Notes: generated by a model not told the origin, from the sequence alone. Positions 7,985 to 14,764 are shown, counted from the stretch's first letter. The stretch: 18,271 nt of DNA from an uncultured Collinsella sp. (GCA_902494375.1 CABUTL010000009.1:1-18271); one strand, 5' to 3'. Made by a program: numbers and translations.

Positions 7985-8962
7985 ATGCCAAGTGCTCAGG
8001 AGCTACAACATCAATTTGGTGAATACCGAGGCGCCATGCCCCGTCCATCAGATTTCGATCTCTTTTGGAAGGATCGCATGGCCGAGGCCGACGCCGTCGG
8101 GCTTGACTATGCGATCGAGACGGCATCGGTCGCCGATGCCGCGACCTGCCAGCTTTTCGACCTCTGGTATACCGGCATGTGTGGCGCGCGCCTGCATGCC
8201 AAGTACCTTAAACCCGTCTCGGACGAGCCCGTGCCATTGGTGCTTCAGTTCCATGGGTATCCGGGTGCAAGCCGCAGCTGGTTTGAGCAGGCGTCGTTTG
8301 CGGGCATGGGCATGGCACTCATCGCCCTCGACTGCCCCGGCCAAGGAGGTCCCTCCGAGGACATTGGTGGATTTGAGGGCACAACGGTTGCCGGGCATAT
8401 CGTCGCCGGCATCGACGGCGACCCGGCCAACCTCTACTATGTCCGCTTGCACCAAGATATTCGCATCCTGTGCCGCATCGTTCGCGAGCTCGAGGGCATC
8501 GATCTTGCCCGTGTGTTTGTGAACGGCGCGTCTCAGGGCGGCGGTTTGGGCATTGCGACCTGTGCACTTAACAGCGAGCTTATCAATCGCGCCGCCATCC
8601 TCTATCCCTTCCTGTCAGATTTTCGCCTGGTCTGGGATTTGGATGCCGATGACATTGCCTACGAGGGCCTGCGCTATTGGTCTCGCTGGTTTGACGAGGA
8701 CTCGACTCGTATTGACGAAGCCTATGCCAAGCTGGCGTACTTCGATTCCAAGAACTTTGCCCCTATGGTCAAATGCCCCGTGCTGTTTGGCACCGGCACA
8801 GCCGATATCGTCTGTCCGCCAGCGACGCAGTTTGCGGTCTATAACAACCTGACCTGCGAAAAGCGTCATGAGTTCTTTGAAGGCTTTGGCCACGAGGAGA
8901 TTCAGGATTTTGACGATTTGATCATTCCGTTTTTCTGCAAGGGAGGGGAGGCTCATGTCTAA
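7985..8962 (+). CDS. CE7-family carbohydrate esterase (acetylxylan esterase / cephalosporin-C deacetylase type)
   Basis: An alpha/beta hydrolase of the AXE1 (CE7) family, which removes acetyl groups from sugars. It is 325 residues, matching the usual CE7 length. The catalytic triad fits by motif and spacing: S183 in GASQGG, D274 in GTADIV, and H303 in FGHEE. The oxyanion-side motif is FHGYPG, and the family RGQG appears as PGQG. There is no signal peptide, so it acts in the cytoplasm, on substrate already imported. The ATG at 7985 is chosen because the residues before the conserved PRPSDFDLFW segment align with the family; the later ATG at 8037 would delete them. GAAAGG lies 15 bases upstream, unusually far. 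In this operon an acetylated sialic acid is a plausible substrate (inference); xylan or another acetyl-sugar cannot be excluded. Confidence 0.88.
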   Translation: MPSAQELQHQFGEYRGAMPRPSDFDLFWKDRMAEADAVGLDYAIETASVADAATCQLFDLWYTGMCGARLHAKYLKPVSDEPVPLVLQFHGYPGASRSWFEQASFAGMGMALIALDCPGQGGPSEDIGGFEGTTVAGHIVAGIDGDPANLYYVRLHQDIRILCRIVRELEGIDLARVFVNGASQGGGLGIATCALNSELINRAAILYPFLSDFRLVWDLDADDIAYEGLRYWSRWFDEDSTRIDEAYAKLAYFDSKNFAPMVKCPVLFGTGTADIVCPPATQFAVYNNLTCEKRHEFFEGFGHEEIQDFDDLIIPFFCKGGEAHV

Positions 8963-9806
8963 GTGCGAGAGCAATGTTGACGAGCTGATTGTCCCCGGGC
9001 TTGTGGGAATTCCTGGAACGGTTTCGTCAAGGCTCGCAGAATATCGGGACTGGCGCGGTGATGTCCAAGCAGATGTTTCTGATTTAGAGACATGCGCTTC
9101 GAATCTTGAGATTCAAGGCCTGGCCATTACGGCGATTGACTTTGTTAACCCCTGCGCCCGTTACTCGGAGGTCTCCTTTGAGCTCGGTGACGATGCGATT
9201 CACGCTCGTTTGATCGAGCCTGTCGGTCGTGCCCGAGTATCTGAGCGCGTGCCGCTGTGCCTGATGTTCCACGACATCGATCGGCCTGTGCGCGGCTGGC
9301 ATCACATGACGAGATTTGCCGCCATGGGGTATGCCGTCCTCGCGCTGGATGACGATGTTGCTGGTGCGGACGACCTGCAGCGGGGGATTTCTTCGCCCGC
9401 TTTTGTCGAGCGCGTCCGTTGGGGCTGCGCGCTGGCGAAGGTGGCGCGCAATCTTGATGGCATGGACCCCGACCGCATCTTTGCATGGGGCGAGGGTCTA
9501 GGCGGCGGAGTCGCGCTGGCGGTTTCTGCTCTGGACGAGCGGGGTCTCGCCTGCACGGCGGTTGCCAATCCGCTTCCTGGCGGCCTCGAGGCGCTGTCGT
9601 CTCGGGTGCGCGGATCGGTGCTCATGGGCACATCGCTCATGGATACCGTGAGCGATCCCAAGGATCAGTTTGCCGTATTCAACGGCCTTGAGTGTGACCG
9701 GAGACATATCATCTATGCCAAATACGCTCACGAGCGCATCAATGCGTTCGAAAACGAAGTCGTCGACTTTTTTAACCAAACGTTCTACTCGTGTTCTTTG
9801 GCCTAG
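8955..9806 (+). CDS. Degenerate CE7 esterase paralogue, probably without hydrolase activity
   Basis: This 283-residue protein aligns with the preceding esterase: shared segments include the FHxxxRxW region, the RIFAWGEGLGGG strand-turn-helix against RVFVNGASQGGG, and QFAVFNGL against QFAVYNNL. The nucleophile position is Gly181 instead of Ser, and the PGQG motif and FHGYPG loop are lost, while the triad Asp (D230) and His (H259) persist. The frame is intact, so it is not a simple decayed pseudogene. It overlaps the upstream gene by 8 bases (ATGTCTAA), with GGAGGGGAGG just before, implying coupled translation. Codon use is less biased than in the transporter. It could be a regulatory or structural partner of the active esterase or a binding protein for the same sugar. 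Its function is unknown. Confidence 0.75.
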   Translation: MSKCESNVDELIVPGLVGIPGTVSSRLAEYRDWRGDVQADVSDLETCASNLEIQGLAITAIDFVNPCARYSEVSFELGDDAIHARLIEPVGRARVSERVPLCLMFHDIDRPVRGWHHMTRFAAMGYAVLALDDDVAGADDLQRGISSPAFVERVRWGCALAKVARNLDGMDPDRIFAWGEGLGGGVALAVSALDERGLACTAVANPLPGGLEALSSRVRGSVLMGTSLMDTVSDPKDQFAVFNGLECDRRHIIYAKYAHERINAFENEVVDFFNQTFYSCSLA

Positions 9807-9830
9807 ACGGCCTGGACACTGCCAACAAGA

Positions 9831-9853
9831 GTGGGCGGCATAGGGCTGCCCAC
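9831..9853 (+). promoter_or_regulatory. Small intercistronic hairpin before the lyase gene
   Basis: GTGGGC (9831-9836) and GCCCAC (9848-9853) are inverted arms with an 11-base loop, lying in the 68-base gap before the lyase. There is no T-run. It may only space the coding regions. Confidence 0.25.
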
Positions 9854-9874
9854 CAGACAACTAAGGAGATTCTT

Positions 9875-10795
9875 GTGGCAACTCAGAAATTCACCGGCGT
9901 TATCCCTCCCGTCGTTGTTCCCGATACCGAAGACCACCAGCTCGATGTTGCCTCCTTTGAGCGCAGCATCAACCGCATGATCGATGCCGGCGTCGATGGC
10001 TTGTTCTTCCTGGGCTCCTCGGGCGAGGTCGTCTTCTCCACCGACGAGCGTCGCCGTCAGATCATCTCCGAGGCCGTCCGTATCGTCGACCACCGCGTTC
10101 CCGTTCTGGTCGGCATCATCGACACCGAGACCGAGCGCATGATCGAGCACGGTAAGGTCGCTCAGGAGCTGGGCGCCGATGCGCTTGTCGCCACCTGCCC
10201 GTTCTATGCCCTGCAGGGCATGACCGAGGTCGAGGAGCACTTCCGCATCCTGCATGAGGAACTCGACCTGCCCATCTTCGCCTATGACATCCCCGTGTGT
10301 GTCCACACCAAGCTCCCGTGGAAGCTCCTTGCCAAGCTCGGTGCCGAGGGCGTTCTGGCCGGCGTCAAGGATTCCTCGGGTGATGACATCTCGTTCCGCT
10401 ACCTCGTTCAGGAGAACGAGAAGAACGGCCATCCGATGAGCATCCTCACCGGTCACGAGGTTGTTGTCGACGGCGCCTACCTCGGTGGCGCCGACGGTTC
10501 CGTTCCGGGTCTCGCCAACGTTGAGCCCGAGGGCTACGTGCGTCAGTGGAAGGCCGCTCAGGCTGGTGACTGGGCTACCGTCAAGGCCGAGCAGGATCGC
10601 CTCAATGAGATTTCGCACATCTGGGATGTCACCTCGGGCGTCCAGGGTTATGCCGGTGGCGTCGGCGCCTTCAAGACCGCTATGAACCTCATGGGTATCT
10701 TCGACAGCCCGACCATGCCGCGCCCGGTGAAGGCCATGACCGGCGAGAACGTCGAGGCGATTAAGAAGGTCCTCCAGGACAACGGTCTCCTGTAA
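9875..10795 (+). CDS. N-acetylneuraminate lyase / DapA-family aldolase
   Basis: A 306-residue class I aldolase of the DHDPS/NAL family (TIM barrel, Schiff base on lysine). Landmarks are GSSGE (47-51), the catalytic tyrosine Y137 in YDIP and the Schiff-base lysine K165 in GVKDSSG; Y137 and K165 are the numbers used for E. coli NanA. A true dihydrodipicolinate synthase normally has an Arg soon after the tyrosine (YNVPGR); here the sequence runs YDIPVCVH, so lysine synthesis is unlikely. Yet GSSGE replaces the GGSTGE of classic NanA, so this is a divergent type. The context (NanE, NanK-like kinase, Sat-type transporter) argues for cleavage of sialic acid to ManNAc and pyruvate; another 2-keto-3-deoxy sugar acid is possible. 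The GTG start has AAGGAG 6 bases upstream; the longer upstream reading has no such site. Confidence 0.85.
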   Translation: MATQKFTGVIPPVVVPDTEDHQLDVASFERSINRMIDAGVDGLFFLGSSGEVVFSTDERRRQIISEAVRIVDHRVPVLVGIIDTETERMIEHGKVAQELGADALVATCPFYALQGMTEVEEHFRILHEELDLPIFAYDIPVCVHTKLPWKLLAKLGAEGVLAGVKDSSGDDISFRYLVQENEKNGHPMSILTGHEVVVDGAYLGGADGSVPGLANVEPEGYVRQWKAAQAGDWATVKAEQDRLNEISHIWDVTSGVQGYAGGVGAFKTAMNLMGIFDSPTMPRPVKAMTGENVEAIKKVLQDNGLL

Positions 10796-10825
10796 AGCTT
10801 CCCCGGGCACCCGACCTCGCCGTTC

Positions 10826-10867
10826 AACCGTGCGGCCATGACCCATTAGATCAATGGTCACACGGTT
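10826..10867 (+). terminator. Imperfect hairpin after the lyase gene
   Basis: Outer arms AACCGTG/CACGGTT (10826-10832/10861-10867) enclose TGACCCATT/AATGGTCA (10839-10847/10853-10860, one bulged C) with a 6-base internal loop on the left. Only a short TTTCTT follows. It could weaken transcription into nanK, or be an mRNA-processing signal. About 100 further bases to nanK hold no gene. Confidence 0.4.
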
Positions 10868-10950
10868 TCTTGGCGATCTCGGGCACCTGGAAAACCTTTT
10901 CCGCGCTGTGACGGCTAGCCTGACGGCGCATTTCCTGTAGTTGTTTTTTA

Positions 10951-10963
10951 TCTCCTAAGGAGA
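10951..10963 (+). promoter_or_regulatory. Self-complementary ribosome binding site of the ROK kinase gene
   Basis: The ribosome binding site AAGGAGAG ends a few bases before the ATG at 10969 and is preceded directly by TCTCC, so TCTCC and GGAGA can form a 5-base stem with a TAA loop. This small hairpin would hide the binding site and might lower translation of the kinase. A run of T's (10943-10949) lies just upstream. Confidence 0.3.
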
Positions 10964-10968
10964 GCGAC

Positions 10969-11934
10969 ATGGAGAACAAGTACGTCTGCTCTGTCGATAT
11001 CGGCGGAACTAAGATCGCGACTGCCATCATGGAGTACCCGGCTGACGGTAGTGTGCCCCATCCTGTTTTTGAGGCCGAGGTTCCCACCGAGGCCCAAGAG
11101 GGCGGCGAGGCCGTCTTCCAACGTATCGAGGCGTCCATCAAGGCTGCTCTCGAGGCGAATCCCGATGTCGAGGTCCTTGGCGTCGGTATCGGTGCCGCCG
11201 GCGTCGTCGATCCCAAGACGGGCGCCATCGCGTATGCCAACGAGATCATGCCCGGCTGGTCCGGTGTTCAGTTGGGGCCGCGCCTGCGCGAGGACCTCGG
11301 TCTTCCCGTTGCCGTTGTAGGCGACGTGCAGGCTCATGCTCTGGGCGAGGCCCACTGGGGCGTCGGCAAGGGCAAGTTCTCCGTCTTGTGTCTTGGCATC
11401 GGTACGGGCATCGGTGGCGCATATGTCGAGAACGGCCGCGTGATGCAGGGTTTCCATGGTGCTGCTGGCCATATGGGCCACATCGAGTGCTCGGCTGCCG
11501 CCGGTATTCCCTGCGCCTGCGGGCGTTCCGGCCATCTGGAGTCGGTTGCTTCGGGCACTTCCATTGGTCGTATGTACGATGAGCGCTTTGGTCGCGTCGA
11601 CCCCAGCCGTCCTTCGGTCGGTCGCGATGTGAACGACCTGTGCCGTGCGGGCGACGCAAAGGCGACCGAGGTCATCCATGACGCCGGCTTTGCGCTGGGT
11701 GCCAGCTTGGGCTCGCTCGCTAACATCCTGGACCCTGAGGTCATCGTGCTTTCGGGTGGCGTGATTCACCAAGGTCCCGATTGGCGTTCGCAGACGTGGA
11801 AGGATTCGGTGCACAAGGGCTATGCCAGCCAGGCGCTCGATCCGCTTCAGGACACGCCGATCCTCATCGGTTCTCTGGAGGGCGATGCTCCGCTCATCGG
11901 TGCCGCCGAACACCTTCTTGCTTCGTTGAAGTAA
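10969..11934 (+). CDS. nanK: ROK-family sugar kinase, probable N-acetylmannosamine kinase
   Basis: A 321-residue cytoplasmic kinase of the ROK family, expected to turn ManNAc into ManNAc-6P with ATP. The N-terminal phosphate-binding motif DIGGTK is at 10-15. The zinc-site region has H171, C182, C184 and H189 (CACGRSGHLE), where most family members have a third cysteine in place of H189. The sugar-binding glutamate of glucokinases (GE-x-GH) is replaced by histidine, giving GHMGH at 167-171. I recall E. coli NanK also having GHIGH here, which favours a ManNAc kinase over a glucokinase. A second oddity is GDVQA where many ROK kinases have an NDxxA motif; the aspartate expected to be the catalytic base is kept. 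The start is fixed by the strong ribosome binding site. It lies between the lyase and NanE. Confidence 0.85.
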   Translation: MENKYVCSVDIGGTKIATAIMEYPADGSVPHPVFEAEVPTEAQEGGEAVFQRIEASIKAALEANPDVEVLGVGIGAAGVVDPKTGAIAYANEIMPGWSGVQLGPRLREDLGLPVAVVGDVQAHALGEAHWGVGKGKFSVLCLGIGTGIGGAYVENGRVMQGFHGAAGHMGHIECSAAAGIPCACGRSGHLESVASGTSIGRMYDERFGRVDPSRPSVGRDVNDLCRAGDAKATEVIHDAGFALGASLGSLANILDPEVIVLSGGVIHQGPDWRSQTWKDSVHKGYASQALDPLQDTPILIGSLEGDAPLIGAAEHLLASLK

Positions 11935-11951
11935 ACATAACTACCAAGTGT

Positions 11952-12049
11952 GCCTTCTGAGGTGCCGCAGATTGACGTGAAAGAGGAGCGAAGCGTACTT
12001 CGGTACGCGAGCGACGGTTTGAACGTCAAGGTGCGGCGTCTCAGAAGGC
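11952..12049 (+). repeat. Long rod-like inverted repeat with UUCG tetraloop between nanK and nanE
   Basis: About 98 bases of the 140-base gap fold on themselves. An 18-base outer stem (11952-11969 with 12032-12049; GCCTTCTGAG/CTCAGAAGGC and GCCGCA/TGCGGC, with two G-U pairs between) continues after a 2x2 loop into TTGACGT/ACGTCAA (11972-11978/12023-12029). A symmetric 14x14-base loop follows, and then GCGTAC/GTACGC (11993-11998/12003-12008) closed by TTCG. GAGCGA occurs on both sides of the last stem. TGTTTTG follows the outer stem, so partial termination is possible. A dispersed palindromic element or a conserved RNA are the other readings; I recognise no family. Confidence 0.6.
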
Positions 12050-12074
12050 TGTTTTGAGAAAGGTTGAGTCGAAC

Positions 12075-12761
12075 ATGACCGTTGATCCTTTGATCCAGTC
12101 CCTGAAGGGCAAGCTCGTCGTGAGCGTTCAGGCGTATATGGGCGAGCCGCTTCGTACGCCCGAGACCATGGCTCAAATGTCTCGCGCTTGCGAGCTCGGC
12201 GGCGCCGCCGCCATTCGCTGCCAGGGCCTTGCCGACATTGCCGCCATTAAGGGTCGCTGTGAGGTTCCCGTCATCGGCCTGTGGAAGGATGGGCACGAGG
12301 GCGTTTACATCACGCCGACGCTGCGCCACGCTCGCGCCTGCGTTGCTGCGGGTGCCGATATCGTGGCGATCGACGCCACCGATCGTCCGCGTCCCGATGG
12401 CAAGACCGTCGAAGATACTTTCCGTCCGCTGCACGAGGAGGGCGTGCTCCTGATGGCCGACTGTGCCACCATCGAGGATATTCGTCGTGCTGTCGACATG
12501 GGCTTCGACCTGGTGTCCACCACGCTGTCTCATGGTGTTGCCGCCATCGACTGCACCATGGCCGATGGCCCCGATCTGCCGCTCCTGCGTCAGGCGACCG
12601 AGGAATTCCCCGGCCTTCCCATCATTTGCGAGGGTCGCGTGCATACGCCCGAGGAGGCTCGCGCCGCGATCGATGCTGGCGCCTGGGCCGTTGTCGTCGG
12701 CACCGCCATCACGCACCCCACGAGTATTACGAGTTGGTTCAAGGCTGCGCTTGAGGCGTAA
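12075..12761 (+). CDS. nanE: N-acetylmannosamine-6-phosphate 2-epimerase
   Basis: A 228-residue TIM-barrel enzyme that converts ManNAc-6P to GlcNAc-6P in the cytoplasm, linking sialic acid breakdown to amino-sugar metabolism. The family pattern is clear along the whole chain: LVVSVQAYMGEPL near the start, IRCQGLADIAAI, K71 in GLWKDG, VYITPT, ADIVAIDATDRPRP, LVSTTLSHG, E186 in ICEGR, and VVVGTAITHPTSIT near the end. K71 and E186 match the catalytic lysine and glutamate known for the family. The ATG at 12075 is preferred over the TTG seven codons earlier, as it gives the normal N-terminus; GAAAGG lies 12 bases upstream. It is the last gene before a strong hairpin terminator and is the firmest evidence that the operon handles sialic acid or ManNAc. 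Confidence 0.95.
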   Translation: MTVDPLIQSLKGKLVVSVQAYMGEPLRTPETMAQMSRACELGGAAAIRCQGLADIAAIKGRCEVPVIGLWKDGHEGVYITPTLRHARACVAAGADIVAIDATDRPRPDGKTVEDTFRPLHEEGVLLMADCATIEDIRRAVDMGFDLVSTTLSHGVAAIDCTMADGPDLPLLRQATEEFPGLPIICEGRVHTPEEARAAIDAGAWAVVVGTAITHPTSITSWFKAALEA

Positions 12762-12812
12762 GACAGGCCTCGTATCCGCTCGGGGCGGTATACTCAATAT
12801 AGGCAATTGACC

Positions 12813-12849
12813 GCGCGGGATCCGGGTTGCTGGGTCCCGCGCTTGTTTT
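12813..12849 (+). terminator. Rho-independent terminator of the nan operon, within the rapZ leader
   Basis: GCGCGGGATCC (12813-12823) pairs with GGGTCCCGCGC (12832-12842), with one T-G pair and an 8-base loop, and is followed by TTGTTTT. It ends only 13 bases before the rapZ start, so it also lies in any rapZ leader transcript begun upstream. Confidence 0.8.
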
Positions 12850-12862
12850 CGGGAGGCAACAC

Positions 12863-13783
12863 ATGCAAAAGGGAGATGCCATGGATGCGGCGGAGCGCTC
12901 GGAGCGCATCCCCGATATCGTCATCATCACCGGAATGTCCGGATCAGGCCGCACACAGGCCATGCACGTGTTCGAGGACATGGGCTATTTTTGCATCGAT
13001 AACCTGCCTCCGCGTCTCATCGCCCAGCTTGCCGAGCTCGTCGGCATCAATACGGGCGTGGGCAGGCATCTCGCCGTCACCTGCGATTTGCGTAGCCAGG
13101 GACTGTTTGACGAGTTGCTCGATGCGGTCGCCGCTCTCGAAGAGCGCGAGATGAGCTGCGACATCGTGTTCCTGGAGGCTTCTGACGAGGTGCTGATTCG
13201 TCGCTACAGCGAAAATCGCCGCCGTCATCCCATTGCCAAGCCGGGGGAGACTACGGCCGATGCCATTCAGCGCGAGCGCCTTCAGCTGCAGGGCGTGCGC
13301 GACCGAGCCGATATGATTATCGACACGAGCCGTCTGCGCACCTCTGCGCTGCGCAACAAGCTGCGTATGGCATTTTCCGAGCTGTCCGACCAGCAGCTTA
13401 TGGATGTCCACGTGTTCTCGTTTGGCTTTAAGCACGGCATGCCCGTCGAAGCGGATATTATGATCGACGTCCGCTTCCTGCCCAATCCGTTCTACGATCC
13501 CGAGATGCGCACGATGACCGGTCTCGATAAAAAGGTCTCCGATTTTGTTCTGGACCATCCCAAGACGCAGGAGTTTTGGAAGGCTTGGACACAGCTGCTC
13601 GATACGGTCATGCCCGGTTATATCGCGGAGGGTAAGCCGCAGCTTTCTATCGCCATCGGCTGCACGGGCGGCCAGCACCGCAGCGTTGCCATTGCCGAGG
13701 CCACGGCCCGTTACCTGGAAGGCGCTCAGTATCATGTGAGCATCTCCCACCGCGACCTGTCGCGCGCCAACACGAAGGCATAG
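12863..13783 (+). CDS. rapZ: RapZ-family nucleotide-binding protein (YvcJ)
   Basis: A 306-residue cytoplasmic P-loop protein. In E. coli RapZ binds glucosamine-6P and controls GlmS via small-RNA decay; in Gram-positives its homologue YvcJ is less well understood. The P-loop GMSGSGRT (24-31) has Arg in place of the usual Lys, a variant I recall from actinobacterial members. The conserved DNLPP segment follows, and the C-terminal domain has AIGCTGGQHRSVAIAE and SHRDLSR, both hallmarks of the family. GGGAGG lies 6 bases before the ATG at 12863; a second ATG six codons on also has a fair ribosome binding site, so the start could be there. whiA follows after 6 bases. Unlike many Gram-positive genomes, no yvcK gene separates them. 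Confidence 0.95.
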   Translation: MQKGDAMDAAERSERIPDIVIITGMSGSGRTQAMHVFEDMGYFCIDNLPPRLIAQLAELVGINTGVGRHLAVTCDLRSQGLFDELLDAVAALEEREMSCDIVFLEASDEVLIRRYSENRRRHPIAKPGETTADAIQRERLQLQGVRDRADMIIDTSRLRTSALRNKLRMAFSELSDQQLMDVHVFSFGFKHGMPVEADIMIDVRFLPNPFYDPEMRTMTGLDKKVSDFVLDHPKTQEFWKAWTQLLDTVMPGYIAEGKPQLSIAIGCTGGQHRSVAIAEATARYLEGAQYHVSISHRDLSRANTKA

Positions 13784-13789
13784 GCCTGC

Positions 13790-14719
13790 ATGTCGTTTAC
13801 CGCTGAGGTGCGCGACGAGCTTGCGCGCTGCGAACCCGAATGTGAATACTGCGACTTGTCGACGCTTGCCGCCCTCACGCGCGTGAGCGGTACGCTCTCG
13901 CTTACCGGCTCTGGGCGGTATCGTTTGACGGTTGCGACTGAGACGGGAGCCGTCGCGCGCACGATGATCACGCTGACGCATCGTATCCTTAAGCTCAAAA
14001 CGGAGTTCACCGTCCGTAAATCTGTATTGCATAAGGTTCGAAACTACCTCATCACCTTGCCTGATCAGCCAGACCTGGATAAGGCCTTGGTTCTGCTGGG
14101 TATCCTCGAACGTAGGGGAGGACTTGTCGCCGGCGTACCCCGACATATCGTTGCCCGTCCTTGCTGTAGACTTGCCTATATCCGCGGCGCGCTCATCGCG
14201 GGCGGCTTCGTGGCCGATCCACGCGGCGATTTTCATTTGGAGATTGCTGTGCAGGGCGAGCAATATGCCAAGGGGCTTTGCGATCTGTTGGAGCAGATTG
14301 GGGTCCATGCTCGTGTTAATGCACGGCGGGGGTCATATGCCGTGTACATTAAGAGCGCCGAGGAAATCGAGCATCTATTAAAGCTGATTGGCGCCAAGCG
14401 CAGCGTTGCCGAGATTGAGGAGGCGCGCGCGGTCAAGTTGGTTAAGAACGATGTGAACCGTCGCGTGAACGCCGAGCTCGCCAACCAGACCAGAAGCGCC
14501 GGTGCCGCCCAACATCAGCTTGCGCTTATCGATGAGCTCGAGCAGCGTGGCCTTCGTGATGCGCTTCCGGATGCCTTGGCGGTCTTTTGCGACCTGCGCG
14601 AGCGCTATCCCGATCTGTCGCTGCGTGATTTGGGGGAGATGGCTGACCCTCCCTTGTCGAAGTCAGCCCTCTACCATCGTGTTTTACGGCTTGAAAAGCT
14701 CATTGAAGCAAACAGGTAG
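13790..14719 (+). CDS. whiA: DNA-binding protein WhiA
   Basis: A 309-residue DNA-binding protein conserved in Gram-positives; in Streptomyces it drives sporulation genes, and in other groups it affects division and chromosome organisation. The N-terminal part (MSFTAEVRDELAR...) and the central segment with YIRGALIAGGFVADP match the LAGLIDADG-endonuclease-like fold of WhiA, and the C-terminal 34 residues (LSLRDLGEMADPPLSKSALY...) form the helix-turn-helix. The stop follows soon after, giving the usual family length. It lies 6 bases after rapZ with only a weak ribosome binding site, so it is likely co-transcribed and coupled with rapZ. No clear terminator follows; the AT-rich gap leads into the gap promoter. 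Confidence 0.96.
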   Translation: MSFTAEVRDELARCEPECEYCDLSTLAALTRVSGTLSLTGSGRYRLTVATETGAVARTMITLTHRILKLKTEFTVRKSVLHKVRNYLITLPDQPDLDKALVLLGILERRGGLVAGVPRHIVARPCCRLAYIRGALIAGGFVADPRGDFHLEIAVQGEQYAKGLCDLLEQIGVHARVNARRGSYAVYIKSAEEIEHLLKLIGAKRSVAEIEEARAVKLVKNDVNRRVNAELANQTRSAGAAQHQLALIDELEQRGLRDALPDALAVFCDLRERYPDLSLRDLGEMADPPLSKSALYHRVLRLEKLIEANR

Positions 14720-14764
14720 TTTGAAGTAACGACTTATATATGGATTTAGCTGCTATTTTAGTAT

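Noticed and set aside
4113..8126. A 1337-codon open frame on the minus strand across the transporter genes
   Set aside because: It mirrors four well-supported + strand genes with full ABC motifs. Its composition is low-complexity (rich in Asp, Gly, Arg, His) and typical of antisense frames in strongly codon-biased GC-rich genes. No domain is recognisable.
8037..8962. Alternative esterase start at ATG 8037 with GAGG nearby
   Set aside because: It would remove the N-terminal segment that CE7 enzymes share, and total length and triad spacing fit the 7985 start better.
10910..10928. Two TGACGGC copies upstream of the kinase gene
   Set aside because: Short tandem similarity in GC-rich DNA with no dyad or promoter around it; probably chance.
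12944..14308. A 454-codon minus-strand open frame across rapZ and whiA
   Set aside because: It crosses two recognised genes and has no domain signature, so it is an antisense shadow.
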